DNA from: Hybos culiciformis
Taxonomy: Eukaryota > Arthropoda > Insecta > Diptera > Hybotidae
Reading direction: 5' to 3'
Assembly: GCA_964007475.1 (NCBI GenBank)
Contig: OZ023273.1
Coordinates: 65,110,108 to 65,174,107 of the forward strand
DNA length: 64,000 nucleotides
Shown here: positions 31,501 through 45,100 of the stretch, piece by piece
Layout of the letters: each line of letters starts with the position of its first letter
Position numbering within the stretch: the first letter of the stretch is position 1
The notes under the pieces: model-generated
Databases searched by the model: none
Seen by the model: the letters and a program-made list of their open reading frames with translations, nothing else
What the model was told of the DNA's origin: nothing
Program-made: the position numbers and the translations under genes

Positions 31501-33861
31501 TTTATGTATATTTGTATTATTGTATGTACATACATTTATATATTATTAAAAAGAAGACCAACACAAAAATAACGTGACTGTAGAGTTAATAAAAATTTTA
31601 GTGAATATATAATTTTATTGTATAAATTAAATTTACGGATATTATATTCCATTTTTCAGGAAAAAAAAGGGTTAATGACTTTTCTGTAAGGTTTTAGTTT
31701 TAGTCCTTTTCTTAACACATTTGAAATAATATTAAACATTGTGTGTATTGCAATGTAATTTAATTTGTAGAATCGACATAGATGTCATCATCTGTAAATT
31801 ATTCAAAAATTCTATAAAGCTTTAAATTATAAATATAATAATTTAATGTGATCATAATCATAATCTATATATATATATATATACTTGACATTGTGATTTA
31901 AGTGTACTCGTAAGAAGATTTAGTTATAATAAAATATTGAAATAGAGCAAACAAAAAAATACCCGCCAATTTTACATTTATTATTTTTAAATAAAACAAA
32001 TTTTGGATTAAAAGTATAACTATTTTCTATTATTTTTCTCTTTTTATCCATACCATCTATCATTTTTAAATTAGGTATTAAAAAATATTATTTTCTATAT
32101 ACCTATACAAAAATACATATTATTATTTTAAAGATTTAAAGATTTCTTTGTACTTAAAATAGTTAAGAAAAATTTTGTTTTTTGGTTTTTTAACTTCATT
32201 CAGTGCTTCATTCACATTCAGCAAACAGTTATTTATTTGATATTATCGATATTTTAATTTAAAATCTAAGTTATTGTGTTAACATTATTACTTTATTTTC
32301 CTAATGTCTAAAACAGCTCAAACACCAAGTTTAGCTTTTTTCTTTTATAATTTTTATTTAAAATCTATTATTTACGTACAAAAAAAGGTTGCGTCTCAAA
32401 GTTCTAGTCTCAACAATTTTACCAAAAAATTATCTATATAAGTTTGAATTTCTTGCAAAGTAATTGAATCTAATGCTATAAGATTTTTATTAACAAATTT
32501 ACTACATTTACATATCTTCGTTCAAACTAAATCATTCACTGCCCTGCCTGCAGCTCCATTACAATTTTTCTACTACTTTTCATTCAATTATTAGTGTTGG
32601 TTTAATAATTAGTAATATTTTTCCGTGTTGTAAAATAAAATGTAACGCTTTTTAGTTTACTATAATAGCGGAAATAAATTAAAAAAAAAAAACTTTCAAG
32701 TAAATGTAACAACTTTATTAATAAATATGTCATTTTGCATATTTCTTAAGAAAAGAAGTAGTTACATGTTGAAAAAGAAATAGTTATAAATACATTGTAC
32801 ATAATGTACTTTTTTTTTATTTTCGGAAAAACAAAATTCTTAAGAATTTTAAACTAAAACACAAAAAAAAAAAAAACAAAAAGCTTTCAAGAAAAAATTT
32901 ATGATTTGCTTCTTTTCTATTAGAAAAACAAAATAAACCGATAACGAAGTATAATGCAACTACATAATATATATTATTAGGAAAGCATTGTTTTTTTTTA
33001 TGCTACTATGCCAATTTATGCTTAGGAAATAATATAGGGTGTACTGAAGCAATCATTTTTGTTATTATTGCAGTAAAAAATTTAATAATATTATTTTATT
33101 TCTTGCTTTTTCTGCTGTTTGTTTAGAGCTGGGGAAATTTCAGCATTAAATTATTAGTTTTGATTCTGAGTATTGAATTAATTGATATTGGTTCTTTTTT
33201 TTTTTCAATTTTAATTTAATCAAATTCAATTTATAATGTAAAATACAAGCAAAATCTGACCTATAAATGGTTACATTTTCCATACATCTTAAATGATAGA
33301 TACAAAATAAATTTTAAAATTTTCTAATACTTAACACACTTAACATAAAATTGTATAAACATAGTTTTTTTTTTTTGAAATTCTAGAGTGGAAAATCGTT
33401 AACAAAAAAAAAAAAACAATAACAAAAAAGAAAATTTAAAAATTTATGTGGTTTATTTATTTTATTTATTTTTTCTTTTTATTGTGCAAAATGAATTAGG
33501 AATTTGATTTGTGACAAACTTTATGCAAAAAAACAAATTTATTAACTAACATAACATTTTAACAAAACGGTGTAGTTAAGCAGAAACAAAAAAATGCGTA
33601 ACATTTTTTTTTACATATAAATAAGATAAAATCTGTAACGGAATTGTTTTAAAACATAAACATAATATTCTTTATTCACAAATTTTCCAGTGCATAAATT
33701 TTTCGATCAATTTTATGAGCCATAATGCAAATTTAAAACGAAATTAAAGAAAATTAACTGAAAAAAAAAAAAAAAAATTATAAATTAATATTAAAACGAA
33801 AATAAAATGCATTTTAAAATAAATATATTTTTAATATTTTGTTATTATAAGTTTAATAAAA
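28578..33861. other. Gene-free AT-rich intergenic region
   Basis: The first ~160 bases are the ALG9 3' UTR. The rest is AT-rich with many short ORFs that show no conserved features and are probably chance. Short (TA)n and TATGTACATA runs occur (about 31867-31882 and 31520-31540). The last part should contain the cadherin promoter and 5' UTR, but I see no clear core elements. Confidence 0.5.
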
Positions 33862-34436
33862 ATGTTCTGGATTAATTACAATTATTGGATTAAAGTGATT
33901 ACAATCTTAATATTATCTAGTCTGAATTTTGAAGGTAAGGAAATTAAATATTTTCAATTACTTCTACATTAACTTAAATTATATTTTTTAATTAAACTTG
34001 ATATTATATTATTATTTGTAGGTACGACTTTAGTTTCTTCAACTAAAGTACATTTTTAGGTACTGAAAATGATTTATTTTACTATAATTTTCTAATTGTA
34101 TAGAATTTTTAAAAAAGTCTCTAGTTGTAAGGACATTACGAAAATAATGTCTTTGGACTAAATGAAGAAAACAAAAAAAAAATTACTTAATACTTAAAAT
34201 CGAATAGTTTTCTTTTCGATTCGTATTGTTTTTTTTCACCGTCATACTCTAGAGGTGAAAAAGTTAATAGAAATCTTAAATTCTCAACCAATATGCTTAA
34301 ATTAAATTAAGTACTGCTGTTTCCAAAAATAAAATACTATCCAGTATATATAATTGTATAAAATAATATAATAACTAAATAAAAAAATAATTAATTTTTT
34401 AAGATACTTCTATAATGTTAATAGAAACTATAATAT

Positions 34437-34492
<56 letters not shown>

Positions 34493-37400
34493 GTATATCA
34501 ATTATATTTTCAAATTATTCTTTTAATCGGGGTGTACAAACTTATAGTAAATTTCATATTATGAATCAAAAATTAAATAATATTTCTTTCTATGTTCTAT
34601 GTACATTGTGTTCATGTTACTCTCCAAAGGTTATTGAACGAAAGTGATTTACATACTATTATACATTAATAAAAGTAAAATAACTTGAATACATTTTATT
34701 TATTAAGTATTTTTTTTAAGGACGATATTATTAATTTATTGTAATAAGTTGTAATAATAATATTAAAAAAAAATTATTATTCTTATTATATGTATATGTA
34801 AGGAAATTGAAAGGACAAAGATTAAATCGCGATATAATAGCCATTTATTATTTTAATAGTTTAGCACTAATTAATATTAATATTTGTCTAACACGCACAT
34901 GGAACTATATAAAGTAGTATTTTTAGGACTCGTTTTTATGCAAAAAAAAAATATATACAGAGAAAATGAGTTTAATAAACTTATTTACATAGATCTACAT
35001 GTTCTTACGTGAGTAACTCCAACAATTATTTCAGGAGTAATTTTGGTTTTATTTTATTAACCGTAGCGCCTTCACTAAGATCTTAAATACTTTATGAGTT
35101 ATCATTGATTCATTGAGTTATGCAGGAAACTGTATCCATTCTAAATTTAAAATCAAATAGTATACGATACTTCTAAAGACAGTGAAGAGTAGAGCTGTCA
35201 GGTGTTCAGCACAAAAAAAAAAGAAGAAATTAGCAAAAATCCCTAATTATTCACTCGTGCCAGAAGGCCAAAATTTAAATAGTTTTAGCTAACTCTATTA
35301 GTTTTTTTAATTTTGTGCATGAAAAAACTAGAACCACAACAAAGCTAGTTCTGAGGCAAAACTAATTTTAACATCTAAATGAGAACACTATATAAGGGCA
35401 TGCAAATTTTAAAAAATTTAAGAAAAATTATTTTACTGCTTTACAATTTTACTCTGTATTGTAAGACAGAATTATCGAAATTTGAAAAAAAGAAAAATTT
35501 GAATATACATATATAGAAAAATATAGAGAACTCTCTTTAAAAGAACCTGTTGACAACCTGGTAAAGAGTCATTTTGATACCTTAATATCTAATTTCAAAA
35601 ATAGTCTATATAGGTTTCAACCTTTCAATTTATTAAGAGAACGGTATTGTGAAAAATCGGCATTTGAATCTTAAAACTAATATCTAATATTAAAAATAAA
35701 CTTTTGCTTGGTGAAAGTATACAAACAAAATAATGAATTTTGCTAAGCTTTATGATTTCCTTATTTGATTTTTTCATTTTAAAAGAAAATTCAAATAAAA
35801 AATGTTAATTTTTTTTAGAAATGTAGCTTTTATATTAGGTATACTTGATTCTTATTATTTGATTGGTTTAATAAAATGATTAATTGCAAAACAATCAAAT
35901 ATTCGTCACACTATATTTTTCAATTCACGACATTCATGAAAAAAAAAACCAGTGCTTATAAAACACATATCACATAATTATTTCTATATGCTTTAATTGT
36001 TCTTTGAACATATGTACTTATATTACATTTTAATTGAAATTTTTGTATGCATAAATTGCCTACACTTAATTTTATATACCTACTATATGTTGTTACAATA
36101 TGATTTTTCAGCATGAAGTATATTTTGGAAAAACTTAATTGAAAAGTGAAAGCGATATCTTAAAAGAGTGTAACTTATTTTTAACACTTTATATTATATA
36201 TTATTTGCCAAACACTCAGATAATTATAAAATTTAAACATTTAAGTATTACACTTAACCATATTTGACATATTAGTCTAATTGATTTGGAATTGGAAGTT
36301 TGATAAATAATATAAATAATTTCAAGGAGAATTAGATATAAAAGAATTAGAATAAAAGAATGTAATATTAAGTTAGTGAATGATTTTACATTGTAAGGTT
36401 TTGAAGGTTCGCGTTATGGAATCATAAATAATAATAATAATAATAATATAATAATATTTTTTTTATAAAATTAAATATATTACTTTTTCTTAATTCAGAA
36501 ATGTTTGCGTTTTTATTTAAAATGTATACCAGGTCGGAAAGTCAATAGCCTTAACAAAAAAGATGCACGAAACGAAACTTTGATTTTAAAAAAAATTACT
36601 TTTTCTCATGTTCATAATACAAAATTGGTGTTTTCGTTTAGAAATTTCTAAAATAAAAGTTAACATATGTACATGTTAAAGCTTTAAGTTACAAACATAT
36701 TTTTTAAAAGCTATAAAAATTGGAAAATTTAATATGGGATTGTACGGTGGTATAGTATTACAATAATCAGAAAATAAAAAAAAGTTTTTTCTTAGTGAAT
36801 ATTATCATATATGACATGACGTATTCAATGTCTTATATACTCTTAGTTCTGTGACTCAAAATTATTTTATATGAACTTTATGTTTTTCTCCAAAAATTTC
36901 TCATCCATGAATCCTGTCATGAAAAGTGTTTGCTCCCACAAAAAATATCATCATTATATATAATGTGAAAAGAATTTAAATAAGAAAAAAGGTCATAAAA
37001 AAAAATAAAGTAGGTACAGTATCTTTTATAAAATAATTTTTAATTGACATTGAATATTTTTTGTTTAAAGACAGGTAATACTTTTTTTATGGTAATTTCG
37101 TTTGTTAAATTAACAATTAAGTACATTATATGTACATAAATATAATCATTAAACAAAAAAATTAAAAGGAAATTAAAAAATTTCTTATGTCAAACATAAT
37201 AATTCTTTGACTAATGTTAAAGAGCCTTGAACTGAAATTGCCGTAGTCGTAAGTAATAGTTAGACAATGAATTAATGACAGATTGGCAGGATAAATAATT
37301 GAACAAGGAAATATAATTTTAGCTTTAGTCATTTGTTATGTTTAAATTGCGAAATAATTTAAAATAATGTAGCGAAACTTTATATATTATAATAATCTGA

Positions 37401-40400
37401 ATAGTACACTTCTTTGAAGATAATTGGAAAAGTAAGTAGAATAAAAATCAAATTAGTTATACATTGAAGGATAATGTCAAGTCAAGCATTGTTTGACTGA
37501 AGAAACTAGTAAAAAATAATAGTGAGAGCCGTTTTATCACTCATACTAGGTAAAATCATATAGCGACTATTAAAATACCTAACGTTAACATCAGCAATAT
37601 ATACTTCATCTGTCCTAAAATATAAAATAATTCTATATATCCAAGGTAAGCTCGAAAACTATAGGTGCAGTCTTAGCAGCAGGGATAGTTCTTTATTTTA
37701 CGATCGTCTGAACTTAATTACTTAGTTAATTTCAGACAAATTCCGAAAAACCAACAATCTGTATAAAGTTACTGACGGGCGAGAGTGTACATATAATACA
37801 AACGTTTCAAATATGCTAAAATATATACATACAAACATATATTATGTAGTAGGTTGTAGGTACGTTATTTGTTATATATCATAATCTTAATATACATATA
37901 TAAGTTATTATAGAATTTGAGAAACTTTTGGAAGCATTATATTATAACATTTATAATAATATTATTTTTAATTTAAAAAAGGAATGTATATTAATAATGA
38001 TACTTTTTTAAAAGAAAGGGTCAATATTTTTCATTAAATTAATTAATAACATCAAACTATTACGCATACATATAATATTAAAGATTTTTGGTAATAAAAT
38101 AATAAATTTATACTCTTATGTATGTTTCATTTTATTATAGTATAAAAATTTGGTCAAGTGAAACGAAATGTTGAGTAAATATTTTGTATAAATTAAAAAT
38201 TATGTTATTTTACGTCTCGTCAAAGTATTATTAAAAAATCCATTATTGCATTGCAATTTGAAGACAAGCAGGTGTCTTTATATTCCACACATTTATCAAA
38301 TATGAAATTGGGCAATTTATTATAACATAGTTATTTTTTTTTTTTTTAATTTTAATTCATTAAGGTTTATGATTTTTAAGCTGAGTAACTAGAACACTTC
38401 ATTGTTATTTTAATACATTAGATTATTAATTAATCTTAATAATGGTGATATTTTTACTTATGCACTTACTTTAAAAATGATGATTTGGTATAAATAATTT
38501 GTAAAAAATTAATTAAGTTTACATAAAGTGTAAAAAAGGCTATCTAACCAAAATGTGACATATTTAAAGCTTGTTTGACTTTACATAAATCTTAGATAAT
38601 ATAAGATACAGCAATTTTGTTTTAGATTCTATCTCTTAACTAGAAAGTTATAATAACTACGTAATGACTTTTACGTACTATCATCCTTAATGTTCCTCAA
38701 CCTACTTATATAATAAGCATGTGCTAAGGTGAATGTGTACGCTTTTTTGCGCGTACCTACAAATATTTCTCAAATAATTCTTATTTATACGTCGACTATT
38801 TTTTGACAGGTTTCGACTATTTACTCAAAAATGTCTAGTACGGATATTTCTATTATGTAATGTCATAATTTCTGAAGACAAGAATACCAAATTCCTCTAT
38901 TTGCTGTCCTTTCTGTAATCGTAATTAAAAGTATATTCGGTTATTTTTTTTTAACATCATATCATAAAATATAATGAATTGAACTATAATGTTCCTTTTT
39001 TTTCTAGGAAATTGCGTCATTTTGGATTCAAGATGTTATTTAGAAGGTGGAGGATCAGCTGAGAGTTTTTTCGCCAGTGAAAATATGAGCGTTGGCAATA
39101 TCATAGGTCAGTATCTACATATGTAATACATATATGTATGTGCGTATAATATTAAATGACATACCTATGTTGTATTATATTTGTATAGTTTTTCCCAATG
39201 TATTCAAGAAAAAAGAAAAATTCGGAATTTTATAGTTTCTGAACAATGCTATTATACATCTAATGATTCCGGTGTATCGTACATATTTTATATTTTACTG
39301 CGGATGAATGTTATATGAATTTAATATAAGCGTGCATAGTATAGGTTTTTGTATTTAATTATTTATAACACTGGCTTAACCACAAGACTTATAAAATTTA
39401 CATAATTATTATACATATACATTACATAAAAAATAAAGAATTGAATTGAAAACTCTAGAAATTGTAGAAATTTACAGTATATTATCTATCAATTAAAAAT
39501 CATATATACATACTTCTATGTTAATTCGTCATACCTCTATGTTAATTCGTCATCTGAAGGTGTAAGATCTAAAAGGAAATGCTTTTGAAAATATAATAGA
39601 AACATTCGTAGCTCCCCTCATATGCATTTATAGGAAAATAAAGTACACAAAGTCTTATGTTGACAAATGTTGCATAAAGAACTTCAACATTTTATCAGAA
39701 GCCTTGTTTAATAAATATTCTTTCTCATATCAGGTACATTACGAATCAACGGTAATGCTAATATTGAAAAAGGAGATATAAATCTATCTTTAAGAGAAAA
39801 AGATTCGCCTGTGAAAATAGTACCCGGTACAAAAGATTTGTCGTTAATAACAGCATTAGACAAAGAAAGCATAAAAGGACCATCATCAATATATGTTAAT
39901 GTTATATGTGACAGAAGACATTCAACAGATCCAAGTTTCGTTATACCCGTCAATGTGCGAGTGATTGATGTGAATGATAATGCTCCTCAATGGATTGGAG
40001 CACCGTACACGCTCACATTATCTGAAGTAACTGTTCCGGGCACACGAATACTTCAAGGCGCCAGAGCTGTTGATAATGATCAGCAAGGCCCTTTTTCAAC
40101 TGTTGAATACCAAGTATTAAGTGGGTCGAATTCAGAGTATGTTCAGTTTTTAAATTCATTAGAAGGGACACTTGTATTGAAGAAAGCTTTAGATTATGAG
40201 ACAATGCAAAATTTCACAGTTCGATTACGTGCTCAAGATCAAGGTAATCCACCTAAACACTCAGACACTTTGTTGCGATTAATTATCACTGATGCCGATG
40301 ACCAAAATCCTCGATTCCTACAAGAAACTTATCGAGGTGACTTACCAACAGATGGTCGACCAGTAGAAATCAAAATTCATCCGGAATCAATTAAAGCGGT

Positions 40401-42173
40401 AATAGAAAATTTTGTATTAATAACCATTTTACTTTTTTACAATAATTTGCTTAGGTTGATCAAGATGAAGGGATTTGTGCTGCCATACAATATACAATAG
40501 TTCAATCGTCTGATGCTAAATTTTTCCGAATTAATCCCAAAAGTGGTGCAATCCATTTGATAACGCCTATTGGTTTTACTGAACTAGTAAATGGTGCAAC
40601 ATTAGTGGTGAAAGCAACGCAAGTTGATAATAGTGACAGATATGCTTTAACGACAGTTACATTGCACCGACCAGGTACTCATAGCGGAATAACAGCCTTA
40701 ACTTTTGTGCAGAAAAAATTTTTTATGAGAGTAAGAGAGGATGTGTCTCTTGGTAATCGGATTTTAGCTCTTCCAACCAATAAACCAGGAAAACATTTAA
40801 GATATTACATTCCTGATCCAGTGCAAGCACAGTTTTTTTCAGTTGGACCTTTAGGAGAAGTGATTTTGCAGAAACCACTTGATTTTGAAAAAGCAACTAG
40901 ACATAATTTTGAAGTTGTTGCAACCGACGGATTGAGTAATGCTACTGCGGAGGTGATATTGGAAGTCATTGATGTAAATGATTGGGAGCCAAGATTTAGG
41001 CATTCACACTACGAATTTATGGTGCCGAAAAATGTATGAATTTTGATTCTAGGTTTTTAGATTTAGTTTTTTAGATGAAAATTATTTTTTAGGCCTTAGA
41101 TTCAGAAAGTTTGGATGGCGTCAAAGTTGGTAAATTAGAAGCTGCTGATGGTGATCGTAATGATAAATTAGAATTAGCGTTAAAAGGACTATATGCTCAT
41201 TTATTCGAAGTTGACTCAAAAGGAAACTTATATTTAAGGGCAGATCAATCTATAAATCAATCCACAGTACATTTAATTGCTACTGCAACTGATTCAGGTT
41301 TTTAATATTTACACTAGATTTGTCTGAAATTTGTTTACAACAATTTCATTTTTATAGGATCTCCACCTCGAAGTACATCTGTTCCTATAACGGTTACAAT
41401 GGAAGGTGTTGCAATGGCACAAACTTCATGGGCTTCCAGTATTTTAGGAATATTTGGTTTAATTGTAGGTATTTTTATGATGATTATTTTGGTGCTATCA
41501 TTTTATATTGTGAGGACGAAAAAATCAGCGAAATCCAGAAATCGTGTTCATAGTCAAGCACATAGTACAGTATCATCAGCTGGTTTAGTTACACATGAGA
41601 AAATGGGTACGAATGGTTTGCACTTAAGTTCATCAGGTGGAGGAAATATAACCATGGCTAACCCAATTAGTAATAATAATCATCATGGATCAGGAAGTAG
41701 CTTAAGTGCTGGAGCTTCAACTATTTTAGCAGCGAGCTTAGAAAGAGAAGCTCAAAGAGATAGAGAAAGGGAAAGGCAACGAGATAATTATACTGCCACT
41801 GTAAGAAGTAAGGACTAATCTTAATGAAATTATTACGAAGAACTGTAACTTAAGTTTCTACGAAAAAAAGTAGAAAACAAACTAATTAATTAGTAACACT
41901 GAAAAATTATTGTTGAAATTGCATTAAATTTATTTAGCTCACACAAAAATTGCAATGCGATATTGATTTTGTTGTAAATTTTTAGGTATTGTTTCAAGAG
42001 CGTCGGCTGCAGGACAAATAGGAGAAATGGAGGATGCCTTGTCCAATCAAGAAAGTCCCAATGGTTTGAATGGTCAAAAATTGGCTTGGCAAAACGGTGC
42101 TAGAAATTCAGACTTAATGTCTTCAACGGATAATATGGGTTCTACTGAAAATAATTTAACCGTTTATTTTTAA
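33862..42173 (+). CDS. Single-pass cadherin-family protein (752 aa)
   Basis: This is a predicted calcium-dependent cell-surface adhesion protein. Exons: 33862-33934, 39008-39106, 39734-40398, 40455-41033, 41093-41297, 41358-41807, 41986-42173 (2259 nt). Exon 1 is a signal peptide (MFWINYNYWIKVITILILSS); the mature protein starts near NCVILDSRC. Linker motifs DVNDNAPQW (residue 136), DADDQNPRF (244) and DVNDWEPRF (452) mark about four or five EC repeats; the one after residue 244 lacks a clear linker. A transmembrane helix at about 565-592 follows (GIFGLIVGIFMMIILVLSF). The cytoplasmic tail is Ser/Gly/Asn-rich with a basic-acidic run (REAQRDRERERQRD) and ends NLTVYF, a hydrophobic PDZ-ligand type. 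No catenin-binding region is visible, so it is not a classical cadherin. I cannot name the ortholog among the small insect cadherins. Confidence 0.9.
33935..39007 (+). other. Cadherin intron 1 (5.1 kb)
   Basis: The donor is GTAAGG after the signal-peptide exon and the acceptor is TTTCTAG, both phase 1. The intron is AT-rich, holds the TAA microsatellite, and shows no further exon or recognisable transposon. Confidence 0.7.
34439..34491 (+). repeat. (TAA)n microsatellite, about 17 units
   Basis: This is an uninterrupted ATA trinucleotide run in cadherin intron 1. A shorter interrupted ATA run lies at about 36427-36450 in the same intron. Confidence 0.97.
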
Positions 42174-45100
42174 GTCTAAGAAATTATTAAATTTTGTATT
42201 ATGTATTTAATGAATTTTTAATTTTTTTATATGAATACGCTTTTTGTACGTATCAACATAGATCTACTTATACATATTTAAGAAAGCAAATTATGTCTTC
42301 AATTTTGTAAATTTGTACATTTGGAATAATTTATAAAAAATTGTATTATGTAAATTATATTATCATACTCTTTTAATTTATGTATAATTACGTTGTTTTT
42401 AGTTTCAAATTAAATTTTTTTAGCAGTAGAATAGAAAAAAAAATTGTTAATCTATATAAAACAACTGGCTTTTCAAGAAAAATTGTATCCAATGATTATG
42501 TTTAATTTTGTTTTTAAACGTTTTAAAATTTTAAACTACATACATCAAAATATTTTAGAATTATACTTTTATTTAGAGCATCATTTAGTAAAACATTAAG
42601 TTGCTTATCTCTGAATATTTACCATTCTGAGTTTCAATGACATACGGATGATATCAAAAGTGTTATATATTGCTTCAAATTAAAGAAAATGTTTCAGTTT
42701 AAATACTAAGGTTGATGCCGTCCAAAAATCTCCTCTTAATCAAAACTTAAAGATATTGGATGCAAATATTTTTCAATTTGCCTTAGATTAACAGTTTTAG
42801 ATTAAATTATAATTATGTATCTCGTATCTGCATAATTTATTTACCTATTTTTGTTATAGTTCTGCTACATTCATGAGTGTATGTAAATTACATTAATTTC
42901 TATGCTAGAACATTTAAAATTATGTATAAAAAAGAATATATCCTTAAACCACGAAACGCGTGGCATATAATATTCAGTGTACGCTTATCTGATTTGAAGA
43001 AAAAATTATTAAGACCCACTTGAGATTAAAATAAATTTATTTAAAAAAAAAAAAACTAATAAAAGATTATATTCTTGCCCTTTTTAGTTGTGATCTTTTA
43101 ACATTTTTGTTCTGACGATCTCGTGTTCATGACCTTTTAAGGATATTGTACGAATCTTCGATCTCTAAGGATTTAGGGGAATTAAGGATAAAATAAAATA
43201 AAATTATAAAAATTTGTTTTTGTTCCAAAAATAATAACAAAAAAAAATAAAAATTTATATTTATTTCCTCATTTCTCACATGGTAAGTGATTATTTATTT
43301 TTTTATGTGTTGTTGGCTGAACAAATGGAAATTGCATTCAAAATTCATTAACATATTTAGAATAGCAGAAGGAATTAAAAAAAAAATTGTACTCATGTGA
43401 AGTGTGGTATAATATCCTTGCATTGTATTTAAAAAAAAATATATATCTCAATTATTTTCATATATACATATTTTCGTATTTAGAATTAGATGTTTATATC
43501 TAAGTATGCACTGATTACATAGATCTATAGATTGCTGCTTCTATGCTTTTGAAACAGCTATTTACGATTATTTTATTTTGCGATCATTAATTTTTTCTAA
43601 CCTCTTCTATTTTTTAGTAAATTTTTAGAAAGTTAGGGTTATGATCTCATAATCTCTAGTCATAGTGGATTAGCGTAGTGTAAAAAACGTTTAAAAGAAT
43701 ATAGTCCAAAGATCGTTGAGAAAAGAATCAAAATAATCGTAAAGAGATTTTTCGGTTTTTTGTATACACACGTCACACTCTCCTTCCATCTCCTGTAACA
43801 TAAATTGTTTTCTGATGAGAAACATATACTTTGATAAGATAGCGTACTAAACTAAATAATGACGAGCGTTTTCCGATTAAAATTAGGTTTATTTTACAAA
43901 ATAAGATTTAGATAGAAGTCTGCCGGATCATAAGAAATGTCAATATAATGTCTATGACCTCTTGTCCCATAAAGGATAAGAAATTTGAAATAAACTGTTT
44001 TGTCGTGAGACACGGAAAATACGGAAAAACATTGAAAAATTAGAAATTTAATTTTTCTAAAAATAGGTACATATACATTTTCACTATATTATGCACCCGT
44101 TGTTTTTGTTTTTTTTTTTTGAATGAAAATTCAAATTAAGGATAAAGGATCTCATTTAGCATTTTGTTTATTTTAATATGTTGTATTTTAATAAATTAAA
44201 GTAATGTTCGGCAATTTTTATGTTTTATTTTCTAGTTGCTCTAAAAATTTGTTTTATGACATGAAAAATTCAAAATTAAGTATTTATATTCGTTTTAAGG
44301 AATATTTTTTTAAATTTATGAATTAATATTGCGTGTTTACGATTGTTTTTAAACGCCTCCCATAAAGGAAAACTTATAAATATTAAAAAAAAAAAAAGAA
44401 ACTGACAGGATCCATAAGGATTTGTTTAACGGTAATAATTCTATCTCTTCCCTCTAATTTAAATGAATTCAACAACTAGTTCTTATTGAAATATTAACGT
44501 CAGTCTCTTCGTCCTCTTAGAGTTTTAAAATAAGGTTCACAATTCTTTACCAGGACATTGTGAATTTGGGTTTTAGTGTTTTGCCTTAAAAATTTTTTTG
44601 ATATGTCTATAATTTTATAATTTATTTTTTACGATCATTGTGACTTAAAAAATAAAATATTCAATTAAATTGATGTAATATTATTTCGTATTTAGTTTTA
44701 TTTAAGTAGATATATCTTCAAGACTTTATCTTTCGAAATATATTTGATTTAAAGAAAAATTGTTCAAAGTTGAGTCTCTATCAGAATCAGAATTAATAAA
44801 TACTTTAAAAATGTAAATTGTTCAACAAATACTTCAAAGAAATAATATTGATATAAAAAATATTTTTTTTAGCCATAACAATTCAAAAAAGAAGCGAAAT
44901 AATTCCGTTTAATTTATCCAAAATTGCACATTGCTTTCTAAACTCTTAAATATTGCACCTTTCACTTAAAAACCAATTGTCATAAAAAGCAAAAATATAA
45001 TGTATTTTATGCTAACAAAAAATATAAATAATATAATTTAAGAAAAATCGATCAATTATCATTCCCAAGAATAAAATCGAATACTTTACGTCCAGATGAT

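Noticed and set aside
34435..34647. ORF starting with a long isoleucine run
   Set aside because: Translation of the TAA microsatellite.
37845..37865. let-7-like string GTAGTAGGTTGTAGG
   Set aside because: It lacks the TGAGGTAG seed and has no matching hairpin arm.
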